Shown here one piece after another: positions 17,655 to 27,045 of a stretch of DNA of 64,000 nt (position 1 is its first letter; each line of letters begins with the position of its first letter). The stretch lies in assembly GCF_004345425.1 (NCBI RefSeq), contig NZ_SLVP01000003.1, positions 512,393 to 576,392 of the forward strand. The letters are read 5' to 3'. Source of the stretch: Paenibacillus sp. BK033 (GTDB lineage: Bacteria; Bacillota; Bacilli; Paenibacillales; Paenibacillaceae). The notes beneath the pieces were generated by a model that was not told the origin of the DNA, searched no databases, and was given only the letters and a program-made list of their open reading frames with translations. The position numbers and the translations under genes were made by a program.

Positions 17655-18440
17655 TTATAACCCGATAATATTCGATCGAATCGCATCAAATCCGCCGGTT
17701 ACGTTAATGATGCTGCCGGTCAAATAATCCGATCTCGACTGGCAAAGGAAGCCAATCACTCTCGCGATATCTTCCCCGGTTCCCGGTCTTCCGACCGGCG
17801 ACTCGAATTCCTTCTCGCAAGCCGCCTCGTCAATCGTCCGTTCCTTGTTCAAGCCTCGGATATCGCCGGGCGCAATCATGTTGACGGTAATGCCGGAAGG
17901 CGCCTCTTCGACCGCAAGCGACTTGGTGAAGGAGACGAGACCCGTCTTCGCCGCGGCGTAAACGGCCCTATGAGGCCACGCTCTGGCTTCGTCCGCGTGT
18001 CCGAAGCCCAGATGGATGATGCGCCCCCAACCCCTCTTGCGCATGCCCGGAAGCAGCTTATGGTCCAGCAGCATCACGCCAAGCAAATTGCCATTTAACA
18101 ATTGAATGATAGCGTCTTCATTATAATCCGCAAACAAGCGCCGCTCGCGTATAAACGGGCCCGCGTTGTTCACCAGGATATCGATGCCGCCATTCCAGGC
18201 TTCCGCTTCGGCTGCCAGCTGCGCTACCCCTGCCGGAACGGATATATCGCCTTGCATGGCGGTTGCTCTTACGCCAAGCCGCTCAATCTCGCGCTGAAGC
18301 TCCAGCGCCTCCTGCCTGCTCCCCAGATAGTTTAACACGATGCTGCAGCCAAGACTTGCGAGCTGCAATGCAGTCCGTTTGCCAAGCCCTTTGGCGCTTC
18401 CGGTTACAAGCGCCGTTCTGCCCATCAGCTCCACGCGCAT
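17655..18440 (-). CDS. SDR family oxidoreductase with altered active site
   Basis: Short-chain dehydrogenase/reductase of about 260 residues. The cofactor motif TGSAKGLGKRTA, the NNAG motif and the YxxxK pair (YAAAK) are present. The catalytic serine that normally lies about 13 residues before the tyrosine is absent: the segment reads IIHLGFGHADEARAW. Activity may be altered or lost. GGGGAGGA abuts the ATG at 18440 but is ideally placed for a GTG two codons later (18434), so the start is uncertain by a few codons. Downstream of the HEPN gene on the same strand (18-base gap), probably co-transcribed. Substrate unknown. Confidence 0.82.
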   Translation of the reverse strand: MRVELMGRTALVTGSAKGLGKRTALQLASLGCSIVLNYLGSRQEALELQREIERLGVRATAMQGDISVPAGVAQLAAEAEAWNGGIDILVNNAGPFIRERRLFADYNEDAIIQLLNGNLLGVMLLDHKLLPGMRKRGWGRIIHLGFGHADEARAWPHRAVYAAAKTGLVSFTKSLAVEEAPSGITVNMIAPGDIRGLNKERTIDEAACEKEFESPVGRPGTGEDIARVIGFLCQSRSDYLTGSIINVTGGFDAIRSNIIGL

Positions 18441-18458
18441 TCCTCCCCGCGATTTAGC

Positions 18459-19166
18459 CTACCTGGTTCGTATTAGTCCGCAAGCATAGTCAAAGGTTAG
18501 GCGTAATGATCCTGTCACCATTTGCAGTCCATGCTGGAGATCGTCCGATTGTGCCTCGATATTTTCTAACTGCACTTCCTGTCCGTACATTTTATGAGCT
18601 TGCGCAAGATCATCCTGCATCTCCGTATTCATGTAATGAATTTCGGTGTTGCGGCGCTTCCGCAGCCGTCCCATCGGTTCCTTCAGACTCTCCTTGATGT
18701 CGTTCAGCTTCCAAGTCAAATCCGGATGCGCCTTCTTGTCGCGCATATTGCGCAGAACCGTAAAGTAGGAGAAATGCGGCTTGATCTTCTCCGTTTTCAA
18801 ATCAAGGATGTCATTAAGAAAGATGCTCAGCTTATCCAGCAAGGCAAAAATGCGGATAAACGCGTTTTTGTCAAAATAAACGTAGCGCTGGTAATTGAGC
18901 CCTTCCTCCTCCGACATCTGGCTGACGGAAGGGGACTTGATCTTCTCCTTAAACCGCCTGGCCGCGTAGCAGCTTTGCTCGATTTCGTTCAAGGAAGCGA
19001 CTAAGCCCTTCGTCCACACTTCGTACGTACGGAGCTTATGGTCGTTGTCTTTGCCCGCTTCGATCTTCTCATGCAAAATGGCGACAAACTGATTCATCAG
19101 CTGTAACGTTTCCGCAAGGCGGCCTTGCGGCTCCCTCTCCGGTTCATCAAATAGAAATCGCAGCAT
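18459..19166 (-). CDS. Cthe_2314-like HEPN domain protein
   Basis: A 235-residue, mostly helical, charged protein resembling the Cthe_2314 HEPN family (conserved in Firmicutes, function unknown). Recognisable parts are YFDKNAFIRIFALLDKLSIF, LRNMRDKKAHPD and the RRNTEIHYMN segment. The last carries an R-x4-6-H core (RNTEIH) like the catalytic motif of HEPN RNases. The ATG at 19166 is preferred over an upstream one inside the menaquinone decarboxylase gene. It follows that gene by 26 bases and may be in its transcript. No antitoxin-like partner is adjacent. Confidence 0.7.
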   Translation of the reverse strand: MLRFLFDEPEREPQGRLAETLQLMNQFVAILHEKIEAGKDNDHKLRTYEVWTKGLVASLNEIEQSCYAARRFKEKIKSPSVSQMSEEEGLNYQRYVYFDKNAFIRIFALLDKLSIFLNDILDLKTEKIKPHFSYFTVLRNMRDKKAHPDLTWKLNDIKESLKEPMGRLRKRRNTEIHYMNTEMQDDLAQAHKMYGQEVQLENIEAQSDDLQHGLQMVTGSLRLTFDYACGLIRTR

Positions 19167-19192
19167 CGGCCATCCCCGCCTCTCTTCGCAAC

Positions 19193-20959
19193 TTAGGATT
19201 TGAAGTACTCGTTCCATCTGCTGTCAACCAGCTTGGTAATATCCTCGCGCGCGAACAGTTCTGCCGGATAGCCCGGCTTCATTCTCGCATCGATAACGAT
19301 TGGCAGCTTGTAGCCAAAATGATGACGGCGAATTTCGGCATTCGCGTAAATATCATCCGCCGGATTAAACCGTGTGAACACCGTCCACAAGAAGGACGTT
19401 TGCCCATGCGCAACGTTAGCATCATCCACCAGGATAACAAACGGCCATTCCGTGCCGCGCTCCGACAGCCTTGTCAGCAGGCGCTCCGCAAGCTGCGGCT
19501 CTGCTTCATAGGATGCGCCCGATACAACAAGGCATCCGCGGCAATACACTTGGGCGTTCGTAATTTCCTCGATTACGCCTTCTTTATAGCTGGAAGGCAG
19601 CTCTCTGACCGGCTTGCCGACGCCAAGCATAACCGCTTTGCTGCCGTGGTTGAATTTACCGCTCGTATAATCCAGCGTATCATGGGAGGTTTCATCGAAT
19701 ACAAACAGATCCGTCTGCGGCTGGAACCGCTCAAGCACGGTCTCAAGCAATACGTCAAACTTAGACAGGTCAATCGGCTGATCCGTCAGCATCAGGAATT
19801 TGGTCAAGGTCAGCTGGCCTTGGCCCAAAATACTGAAGGCTGTCGACAGCGCCTCGCGGGAATAGGATTCCCGGACAACGGCTGCGGCAAGCGCGTGTAC
19901 GCCGGCTTCCGCGTATGCCCAGAGCTCATGCACGCCCGGCATAACCATCGGGAAGGCCGGTGCCAGAAGGCGCTGCAAGTATTCGCCCAGATAGTAATCC
20001 TCCTGACGGGGCTTGCCCACAATCGTCGCCGGATAAATCGCATCCTTGCGGTGCCAGACATGATTGACGTTAAAGACCGGGAAATCATGGATAAGCGAGT
20101 AATAACCGAAATGATCGCCAAACGGACCTTCCGGACGGCGGAGATGCGGCGGCACTTGTCCGCTGATGACAAACTCGGCTTCCGCCGGAATGCGGTGCTT
20201 GCCGTGCGGGTCGGATACAACCGGCAGCTTGCCGCCCAGGATAAGCGAAGCCATTAAGAGCTCCGGCAAATGCTCCGGAAGCGGCGCAATCGCGGAAGCG
20301 ATCAAGGCCGGCGGTCCGCCGAGGAAAACGGATACCGGCAGCGCTTCGTTCCGCTGTTCGGCTTCATGATAGTGGAAGCCGCCGCCTTTATGTATTTGCC
20401 AGTGCATGCCGGTCGTTGAATCGTCAAAGATTTGCATGCGGTACATCCCTAGATTATGCGCTTTGCGTGATTTTAAGCTCTCCGTATAGACAAGAGGCAA
20501 CGTAATAAACGGACCGCCGTCCTCCTGCCAGCTTGTTACGCGCGGCAGACCGGCCAGCGGATTCTGACGCTTCAACACTTGCAGAATGGGCGCCGTGCCG
20601 CTTGGCACTTCCTTCATGCCTACCTTCATCATGTCCCAGATCAGCTTTTTCTCGCCCCATATCGCTTTTGGCGTTGGCGGCATAATACGGTCCGCAGCGC
20701 CAACGATTTGCTTCATGATTTCTTCCGGGCGTGTACCAAACGCGAGGTCAACCCGGCGGCTTGTCCCGAACATATTCGTCAGAACGGGAAAAGGACTGCC
20801 CTTCACGTTGGTGAAAAGCAGTGCCGGTCCTTCCTCTTCGATAACGCGGCGGTGAATTTCCGCCAGCTCCAAATAAGGATCTACTTGCGCGTCGATAACA
20901 AGCAGATCTTTCTCTTTTTTTAATACCTCTACAAATTCACGCAGGTTTTGAAAACTCAA
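19193..20959 (-). CDS. UbiD family menaquinone biosynthesis decarboxylase (MqnL-type)
   Basis: Decarboxylase of 588 residues related to UbiD and to the SCO4490-type enzymes of the futalosine pathway, which act after prenylation of 1,4-dihydroxy-6-naphthoate and need prenylated FMN from a UbiX-like partner. Conserved elements include ITLPLVYTESLKSRKAHNLG, MHWQIHKGGGFHYHEAE and EGPFGDHFGYYS. The upstream mqnE supports this pathway assignment. Its ATG overlaps the ctaA stop (ATGA), so it is translationally coupled to heme A synthase. No ubiX-like gene is in the window. Confidence 0.87.
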   Translation of the reverse strand: MSFQNLREFVEVLKKEKDLLVIDAQVDPYLELAEIHRRVIEEEGPALLFTNVKGSPFPVLTNMFGTSRRVDLAFGTRPEEIMKQIVGAADRIMPPTPKAIWGEKKLIWDMMKVGMKEVPSGTAPILQVLKRQNPLAGLPRVTSWQEDGGPFITLPLVYTESLKSRKAHNLGMYRMQIFDDSTTGMHWQIHKGGGFHYHEAEQRNEALPVSVFLGGPPALIASAIAPLPEHLPELLMASLILGGKLPVVSDPHGKHRIPAEAEFVISGQVPPHLRRPEGPFGDHFGYYSLIHDFPVFNVNHVWHRKDAIYPATIVGKPRQEDYYLGEYLQRLLAPAFPMVMPGVHELWAYAEAGVHALAAAVVRESYSREALSTAFSILGQGQLTLTKFLMLTDQPIDLSKFDVLLETVLERFQPQTDLFVFDETSHDTLDYTSGKFNHGSKAVMLGVGKPVRELPSSYKEGVIEEITNAQVYCRGCLVVSGASYEAEPQLAERLLTRLSERGTEWPFVILVDDANVAHGQTSFLWTVFTRFNPADDIYANAEIRRHHFGYKLPIVIDARMKPGYPAELFAREDITKLVDSRWNEYFKS

Positions 20960-21888
20960 GCGTTCTCCCGTCCTTCCCGCAGCCGCCAGGAACGTATCAG
21001 CATATCACACAATATCCCAAACAAGCCCGTTATAATTAAATTATGAAGCAGGTTCGTAAACAGGAACCAGTCATCGTTGCCGATTGTCTCCGTCAGCAGC
21101 GCACCGCTCAGAATTTGAGCGATAACGAGAACGAGAGCCCAGCCGGCGGATTTCGTAAGACCTTTGCCTTTGCCGCTGATTTTGCGGACATGGATATACA
21201 GACCAATTAGAGCAAGACCAAAAATAAGTGCACCTAAACGATGGATAAAAACAGCTGCTGTCGCGCCTTGAAGCTCAGGCACCACCTCGCCGTTGCATAA
21301 CGGCCAGCCCAGGCAGCCCCCTGCTGACTCGGTATGGCGGATAAACGCGCCGAGATAAACAACGATGTAACAGAAGATGGTTACGGCCAGCATCCGGGGA
21401 TAAATCGCGCGGGGCACCGTAAATTCCGCGGGCCTGCCGTCTTTTGCGCGATACGACCATACAACGAGCAGCAAGGTAAAGGCAAATGCAATTAAGGAAA
21501 TGCCGAAATGAATAGCCATAACGGCGTCGGACTGATACCATACGACAGCGGCCGCGCCCATAAGCGCTTGAATGACCGTGAACAGCAGAGCGCCGCTTGC
21601 ATAGATAAGCGGCTCTTTATAATCCGCGTTGTTTTTCCGGAACAGCAGGTATATGGCAATAAAGGCTGCCACGACGAGCAGTCCTTCAAATCCGGTAATC
21701 AGACGATGGGAAAATTCGATTGCGGTTTCCATTGTATACGCAGGAATAAATTTACCGTTGCAAAGCGGCCAATCATCACCGCATCCGCGTCCGGATCCGG
21801 TATTCGTAACTAATGCTCCGGCAAGAAGAACAAAAAGCATTCCGATGCACGATGCGAGAGCAAGCGCGCGAAAACGGCCGGTAACCAT
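20956..21888 (-). CDS. ctaA: Heme A synthase CtaA
   Basis: Membrane hydroxylase that converts heme O to heme A for aa3-type cytochrome oxidase, 310 residues with eight predicted helices in two homologous halves. Each half starts its external loop with the Cys pair typical of Bacillus-type CtaA (GRGCGDDWPLCNG and GGCLGWPLCNG). The heme-ligand histidines sit in helices such as EFSHRLITGFEG and FIHRLGALIFG. First gene of a unit with the menaquinone decarboxylase. The partner ctaB is about 18 kb away in this window. Confidence 0.93.
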   Translation of the reverse strand: MVTGRFRALALASCIGMLFVLLAGALVTNTGSGRGCGDDWPLCNGKFIPAYTMETAIEFSHRLITGFEGLLVVAAFIAIYLLFRKNNADYKEPLIYASGALLFTVIQALMGAAAVVWYQSDAVMAIHFGISLIAFAFTLLLVVWSYRAKDGRPAEFTVPRAIYPRMLAVTIFCYIVVYLGAFIRHTESAGGCLGWPLCNGEVVPELQGATAAVFIHRLGALIFGLALIGLYIHVRKISGKGKGLTKSAGWALVLVIAQILSGALLTETIGNDDWFLFTNLLHNLIITGLFGILCDMLIRSWRLREGRENA

Positions 21889-22019
21889 AATAAAATCACC
21901 TTATTTCGGGTTTTGTTGTCACCTCATTATAGCCATTATAGGGGTCAAAAGCCATGTTGAAAATGTGACACTTCCTAGGGTGTGACAGTTCCGTGGCAAT
22001 GATGCGCGGGCATAAAAAA

Positions 22020-22051
22020 GTGCGGCTCGGAAGGAGTTCCTGAAGCCGCAC
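22020..22051 (-). terminator. Terminator of the thioredoxin-like gene
   Basis: GTGCGGCT (22020-22027) pairs with AGCCGCAC (22044-22051), followed by six T on the minus strand, ten bases past the stop. Confidence 0.8.
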
Positions 22052-22060
22052 GATTGCCAT

Positions 22061-22411
22061 TTATTCATCTTGGGGTAATGCGTCTGCCACCTGCACCGCC
22101 CGGTCCAGAAACTGTTCGATTTCCTCCCGCGTCTTGCGCAGCTTGTTCACGTAACGGATCAGCTCTTTGCCGTTACGGAAAGCAATAAAGCTTGGAATGC
22201 CAAGAATGTTCAGCTCGGAGCAAAGATCGGGCAATTCGTCCCGGTCGATTTCATGGAACGAGATCTTGCCGCTGTATTGCTGCTCTACGTCCGGCATAAA
22301 CGGATCGATGTAGTGACAGTCCGGGCACCATGTCGTTTTGAAGACGACCACCGTAACCCCGTCGCCTTGGACGGCTTCCCGGAAGGCTGCGTCCGTTGTC
22401 AGTTTGTTCAT
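22061..22411 (-). CDS. Thioredoxin family protein
   Basis: A 116-residue thioredoxin-fold protein with the redox motif in FKTTWCPDCHYIDPF (Cys about 28 and 31) and the cis-proline region GIPSFIAFRNGKEL. The central pair Pro-Asp differs from the usual Gly-Pro, so the redox potential and partner may differ. GGGAGG lies directly before one ATG (22420) but 9 bases before the ATG at 22411, which is chosen. No signal peptide: cytoplasmic. Follows a lipoprotein gene on the same strand. Confidence 0.88.
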   Translation of the reverse strand: MNKLTTDAAFREAVQGDGVTVVVFKTTWCPDCHYIDPFMPDVEQQYSGKISFHEIDRDELPDLCSELNILGIPSFIAFRNGKELIRYVNKLRKTREEIEQFLDRAVQVADALPQDE

Positions 22412-22442
22412 CGTTGTCATCCTCCCTGCTCTTGCAAATAAA

Positions 22443-24020
22443 TTAATGTACGGCACGCTCGATGACAAAGGTATCGCTGCCCCAGCTGTCATCCCAACGA
22501 ACTTTCGCTCCAAGCGCGTTCGCGAAATCGCGTCCCGCTACGTACAGGGTGCCGTCAACGGTTTTGGCTACGAACGACCAAGTCGCTGGTTTGCCGTTTA
22601 CCGTTACGCGGTCAGAGCCTTCCTTCAGGGCGATCGTCGTATTGGTCGCCTCGTCATAGACTGTTACATTCTTCGTCTTTTTATCATATTTCACCGAAGC
22701 GCCAAGCTGTTCGGCAGTGATGCGCAACGGAATAATGGTTACGTATTTAGGAGTAACGATGGCCGGGTTAAAACGAGAATCGACGGACAGCTCGACCGTC
22801 TGCTCTCCAAGGCCCAGCTTATCAAGCAGCGAGTAAGCAGCCGATTGTTTGTCGAACATGCGTAGGAACTGATAGCCCTGCATGGTATCCAGCTGATCGG
22901 AATGGATAGCTTGTGCAGGGATTACCGGCGTATCAGCCTCTACCTTGCCGTTAACGTTCCACAGCTCGCTCTCCATACGCAGCGAGAGACCGTCAAGCGG
23001 GAACAAGGCTTGATCGCTAGGTTTCAGCGTAACGTCAATAACCTGTTTGCGGATATCCATCTTGCTGTCCACGTAAAGCTCCGCTTTAATCGAGGAGTCA
23101 TCGTTGAAGATCGCTTTAAGATCCTCTCCGCCCTCTTCTTCCATCGCCTTTAGCTCTTCCTGAAGCGAAACAAGTGTAGCTTCAAGCTCGTCCGTCATTT
23201 CCTTCATCATGTCATCCGTGGTTGGCATATCCAGTCCGGTTTGCTCGAGTGGATTCATGCCGATTTCTTCCCAGAACTCCGGATGGCTGCTCATGATCGC
23301 CACGATTTCTTTCACGAACGTTTCAAGGCCTTCGCGGTCGCTTGCGAGAACGTCCACGTATTTCTTGATCCATGCCCAGATCTCGGTGCCGCTCATCTCC
23401 GCCTTCACATGGAACAGGGATGTGTTAACGCCATTGATAGGCTCTTGAACCGCATTCACCGAGATTTTGTCCGGATTAGGCAGATTGTCGATAAAGAAGG
23501 ACGTTGCGCTGTCCATCATTTCTTTGCCGATTGCCGTTACCGATTCGTCATCCGAGCCTGCAGCCGTTTCGTCAAGCTCAACCGTACCCAGCATTGAGCC
23601 TATGCCGGCTCCCGTCACGTCAAGCACGATTGGAAGCTTCGCGCCTTCAACCTCGATAACCGCGGTGGTATCCGATTGCTTGATCGAGAAGCCAATGCTG
23701 ACATTATCGCCGAAAATCAGTTTGCCCGCATAGGACGCATGGCTTGCATCCTGAACCTTTACGTTATCCAACTGTAGCTTCATGTTCGAGAATAATTTCA
23801 TGAGAGCGATATCTTCTTCAGGCATTCCTTCATACGCTTCTTCGTTCATGAGAAGCTTCAGCTCTACCGACTGCTTGCTTTCCGCGGAGGTCACTTTGAG
23901 CGTATTTTTCAATACGGTGTTAAAGTCCACGCCCTGAATCGCCTGACAGCCCGCAACGATGACAAGCGTCAGCGCCAAAATCAGGATGAGCCCCCTCTTG
24001 AATCTTTTCAGACTTTTCAA
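22443..24020 (-). CDS. Large lipoprotein with C-terminal CuAO-like domain
   Basis: A 525-residue surface lipoprotein: signal peptide with lipobox VAGC (Cys25). The middle 370 residues resemble no enzyme I know but are rich in Asp/Glu, with Met-containing acidic helices (about 260-305, MKEMTDELEATL). The last ~100 residues (YVTIIPLRITAEQLGASVKY through VAGRDFANALGAKVRW) match the copper amine oxidase-like N-terminal module used as an extracellular structural domain in Paenibacillus. Overall role unknown. Probably co-transcribed with the thioredoxin gene (31-base gap). Confidence 0.7.
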   Translation of the reverse strand: MKSLKRFKRGLILILALTLVIVAGCQAIQGVDFNTVLKNTLKVTSAESKQSVELKLLMNEEAYEGMPEEDIALMKLFSNMKLQLDNVKVQDASHASYAGKLIFGDNVSIGFSIKQSDTTAVIEVEGAKLPIVLDVTGAGIGSMLGTVELDETAAGSDDESVTAIGKEMMDSATSFFIDNLPNPDKISVNAVQEPINGVNTSLFHVKAEMSGTEIWAWIKKYVDVLASDREGLETFVKEIVAIMSSHPEFWEEIGMNPLEQTGLDMPTTDDMMKEMTDELEATLVSLQEELKAMEEEGGEDLKAIFNDDSSIKAELYVDSKMDIRKQVIDVTLKPSDQALFPLDGLSLRMESELWNVNGKVEADTPVIPAQAIHSDQLDTMQGYQFLRMFDKQSAAYSLLDKLGLGEQTVELSVDSRFNPAIVTPKYVTIIPLRITAEQLGASVKYDKKTKNVTVYDEATNTTIALKEGSDRVTVNGKPATWSFVAKTVDGTLYVAGRDFANALGAKVRWDDSWGSDTFVIERAVH

Positions 24021-24127
24021 TTTACAAATCTCCCTTCACAGCCAGTAGTAGATAGATTAATAGACCTATAACTCTATCTATTGTACCCGAGGTTCAGGGA
24101 GATTGTAAATGTATGGAAATTAAAGAA

Positions 24128-25774
24128 TTAATGTCGTTCTTTCTGCGCCTGCGTGCGTCCCAGCACCTTCAGGAGCAGAACAAACAGCTTACGCAGCGGC
24201 CCCGGGAAGGACTTCGCATCCTCCATTGTAACGACGCGGAGCAGCACAAGCAGGAACAGGTATAGGACTCCGATCACGGCGCCGGCCGCGACGGCGGAGA
24301 CCAGATACGTCAGCTTGTCCGGCCAGCTGCCAAGCAGATGCCGGATTCCCGCCTCGGTTCCCCATCCTGCCGCCACGGATACAACGATGGTTACCAGGTA
24401 AGAAGGCCACCGGCTGCCAAGCACCGTGAACTTCACTTCCCTGCGGATCGCCTCGATATTCATCCATGTCATAACGACAAAGCAGACGCTTGTCGCCATA
24501 ATAACGCCGTATACGCCATAAATCGGGGCAAGCGCGTAGCTGCACAGGATTTTCAGCCCGATTCCCACAAAAGTATTCATCATCGGGATACGGGCTTTTC
24601 CAAGCCCGAACAGAATCGAGTTGCTTGTCATCATCGTAATCTGGAAGATCGTGCCCGCCGTCAGAGCGGCAACGATGCCGTAACCTCTAGGTCCCGTGAA
24701 GATAAGTCCCGTAACCGAATACGATGCGGCTGCGAGCGTTAAGGCTGCCGGTACGCCGGTGAACAAGACAATCCGCATAACGAGGGAGGTCTGGCGCTCC
24801 ACCTCAGCCATATTCCGCAAGGAATAGGCCGATGAAATTACCGGAATGATCGACGTGCTGAGCGCGATGGCCAGAATCGGCGGAATACCCGCAACCGTCT
24901 GAGCCTTGAAGCTGAGATCTCTCAATACGAGCAGCGCGTCATGATAGCCGTAATACGATTCCGTTAGACGGACGAATAAGGACGAGTCGAACGTATAAAT
25001 AATTTGCACGGTCATCGCGGTAATGACAATCGGAATGGACATCGTGAAGATCTCGCGGTAAATGGACCGGAAAGGAATCTTGGCTGCGGCCTTGACCGCT
25101 TCGATATCCACCGCCGGCCGGTCTGCGAGGTCGCCCCGGCGCAGCCTTGCCGCATAATACAGCATGACAAGCAAAGCGCCCACGCCGCCAATCACGTTGC
25201 CGAACGATGCGGCGGCTGCGCCCCATTTTTCGCCCCAGTCGATCGAGACCACATAATAAGCGAGCGCCACGCCTACGATAACGCGCAGGATTTGCTCCAC
25301 GATCTGCGACATGCCGCCCGCCATCATGAACTGACGGCCTTGGAAGTAACCACGCATCATCGCGATAATCGGGAAAATTAGCAGCGTTGGCGCAACCGCG
25401 CGGATCGCTACTTCCGCGCCTGGCGTCTTGGCGATATGCACGGCATAATACGGAGCCGCAATGTACAAAGCAATCGTCAGGATGATGCCGGTTACGACGC
25501 CAAAGAGCAGCGCGGCCTGATAGACCCGTTTCGCTTCATGCTCGCGGCCGAGCGCGTAACGCTCCGATACCATCTTGCTGATGGCGCTCGGAAGACCGCC
25601 GGTGGCCACGACTAGCAGCGTCAAGTACACGTTGTTCGCGACCGCGAAATAAAGCCCGCCGTTCTCGGTAAGGATATGGTCCAGCGGAACCCGCTGAAAA
25701 ATCCCTAAAAACCGGGCAATCAGCGCGGCTGCCGCCAGAATTAACGTACCTTTTATAAGAGAATCTTTTTTCAT
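24128..25774 (-). CDS. Polysaccharide/lipid II flippase family protein (SpoVB/YtgP/MurJ-like)
   Basis: Integral membrane protein of 548 residues with about 14 helices, MOP/MATE superfamily. The N-terminus (KGTLILAAAALIARFLGIFQRVPL) and GGLPSAISKMVSERYALG are typical of Bacillus SpoVB/YtgP-type proteins that flip lipid-linked cell-wall precursors. Length fits the family. It is the most downstream gene of a minus-strand cluster (HAD, DUF456, ThuA-like, flippase). Which member of the family it is functionally (vegetative or sporulation) cannot be told from sequence alone. Confidence 0.85.
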   Translation of the reverse strand: MKKDSLIKGTLILAAAALIARFLGIFQRVPLDHILTENGGLYFAVANNVYLTLLVVATGGLPSAISKMVSERYALGREHEAKRVYQAALLFGVVTGIILTIALYIAAPYYAVHIAKTPGAEVAIRAVAPTLLIFPIIAMMRGYFQGRQFMMAGGMSQIVEQILRVIVGVALAYYVVSIDWGEKWGAAAASFGNVIGGVGALLVMLYYAARLRRGDLADRPAVDIEAVKAAAKIPFRSIYREIFTMSIPIVITAMTVQIIYTFDSSLFVRLTESYYGYHDALLVLRDLSFKAQTVAGIPPILAIALSTSIIPVISSAYSLRNMAEVERQTSLVMRIVLFTGVPAALTLAAASYSVTGLIFTGPRGYGIVAALTAGTIFQITMMTSNSILFGLGKARIPMMNTFVGIGLKILCSYALAPIYGVYGVIMATSVCFVVMTWMNIEAIRREVKFTVLGSRWPSYLVTIVVSVAAGWGTEAGIRHLLGSWPDKLTYLVSAVAAGAVIGVLYLFLLVLLRVVTMEDAKSFPGPLRKLFVLLLKVLGRTQAQKERH

Positions 25775-25813
25775 GTTGTCCTTCTCTTTCTATAATGACT
25801 TGCCTGAAGCAGG

Positions 25814-26539
25814 TTAAGCCTCGCCTTTGATTGGCTCGAGCGGCTGATGGTTGCCGCGAACGGGCTTGCCTGCCTGGGATGGAGCTGCCCACTTCACGCC
25901 GTTCTGGATAATTTGCAGCACCTGCGGATGATAGTAGGTCGGATGCGTCTCATGACCCGGACGGAAGTAGAAAATCTTGCCTTGTCCGCGGAAGAAGGTG
26001 CAGCCGCTGCGAAACACTTCTCCGCCTTCGAACCAGCTTACGAAGACCAGCTCGTCCGGAGCCGGAATGTCGAAATGCTCGCCGTACATCTCCTCATGGT
26101 CGATCGTTACGTATTCCGGAATGCCCGCAGCGATCGGATGGGCCGGATTAACGGTCCAGATCCGTTCTTTCTCGCCGGCTTCGCGCCATTTCAGGTCGCA
26201 GCCCGTACCCATCAGCTTTTTGAAAATTTTCGAGAAATGGCCGGAGTGAAGGACAATCAGTCCCATGCCGTCCATTACGCGTTGATGTACCCGCTCCACG
26301 ATCGCATCGTCTACGCGGTCATGGCCCATATGTCCCCACCAGATCAGAACGTCGGTGTTGTTCAGCTTTTCTTCCGTAAGGCCATGCTCCGGTTCTTCCA
26401 GCGTTGCGGTTTGAACCTCGATGCCCTCCGAGCGGATCCCCTCGGCAAGCGCGTTATGAATGCCGCTTGGATACACCGCTTTTACCTCTTCATGCTCCTT
26501 CTCGTGCAGAAACTCGTTCCATACCGTTACTTTTACCAT
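25814..26539 (-). CDS. ThuA-like domain protein
   Basis: A 241-residue protein of the ThuA (trehalose utilisation) class I glutamine amidotransferase-like fold. Recognisable parts are VTVWNEF at the start, [28 protein letters not shown] and a C-terminal [15 protein letters not shown]. Family members are linked to sugar metabolism, but the biochemical activity is not settled. The ATG at 26539 has GGAG nine bases upstream; the ATG at 26548 directly abuts that site. It sits 13 bases after the DUF456 gene, so co-transcription is likely. Confidence 0.82.
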   Translation of the reverse strand: MVKVTVWNEFLHEKEHEEVKAVYPSGIHNALAEGIRSEGIEVQTATLEEPEHGLTEEKLNNTDVLIWWGHMGHDRVDDAIVERVHQRVMDGMGLIVLHSGHFSKIFKKLMGTGCDLKWREAGEKERIWTVNPAHPIAAGIPEYVTIDHEEMYGEHFDIPAPDELVFVSWFEGGEVFRSGCTFFRGQGKIFYFRPGHETHPTYYHPQVLQIIQNGVKWAAPSQAGKPVRGNHQPLEPIKGEA

Positions 26540-26552
26540 TTGCTCCATCTCC

Positions 26553-27038
26553 TTAGTTGGCCATTAACCAAATAATAAATAACGCAATCATTGCTGCCTG
26601 AAGAATGATTTTGACAACGACGCTGGTCAATAACCCGACCAATGAGCCGATGCCGACCTTAAACGATTTCTCGATATTGGAGCCCACCGCGAGTTCCCCG
26701 ATAACGGCCCCGGCGAACGGCCCAATAATAAGGCCAAAGGCAGGAATAACGAATGGACCTAGTATAAGCCCAATCGTACTGCCGATGATAGAGGCCTTGG
26801 AACCCCCGAACCGGTGAACCCCCCACGCGCTGACCGCATGGTCGGCTATAACCAGAACGATGAGGATTAAGGTCTGCACCGTCCAGAACACCCAGCCAAA
26901 CGGCTGGAACGAGAAGAAAAAGCCATATACGAAGAAAGCGCCGTATATCGCGAAAACTCCCGGCAGAATCGGCCAGACGGCCCCGGCCATCCCGACTACG
27001 AATAAAATGACAACCAGCGACCAGCCTAAAATATCCAC
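26553..27038 (-). CDS. DUF456 family membrane protein
   Basis: A 161-residue hydrophobic protein with four to five helices and the glycine-rich family hallmark [21 protein letters not shown]. It resembles Bacillus YqgC. Function unknown. Tightly packed between the HAD phosphatase (7-base gap) and the ThuA-like gene. Confidence 0.85.
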   Translation of the reverse strand: MDILGWSLVVILFVVGMAGAVWPILPGVFAIYGAFFVYGFFFSFQPFGWVFWTVQTLILIVLVIADHAVSAWGVHRFGGSKASIIGSTIGLILGPFVIPAFGLIIGPFAGAVIGELAVGSNIEKSFKVGIGSLVGLLTSVVVKIILQAAMIALFIIWLMAN

Positions 27039-27045
27039 TTAGGCA

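Noticed and set aside
19319..20257. 312-codon plus-strand frame opposite the menaquinone decarboxylase
   Set aside because: Shadow frame with no recognisable domain or start signal.
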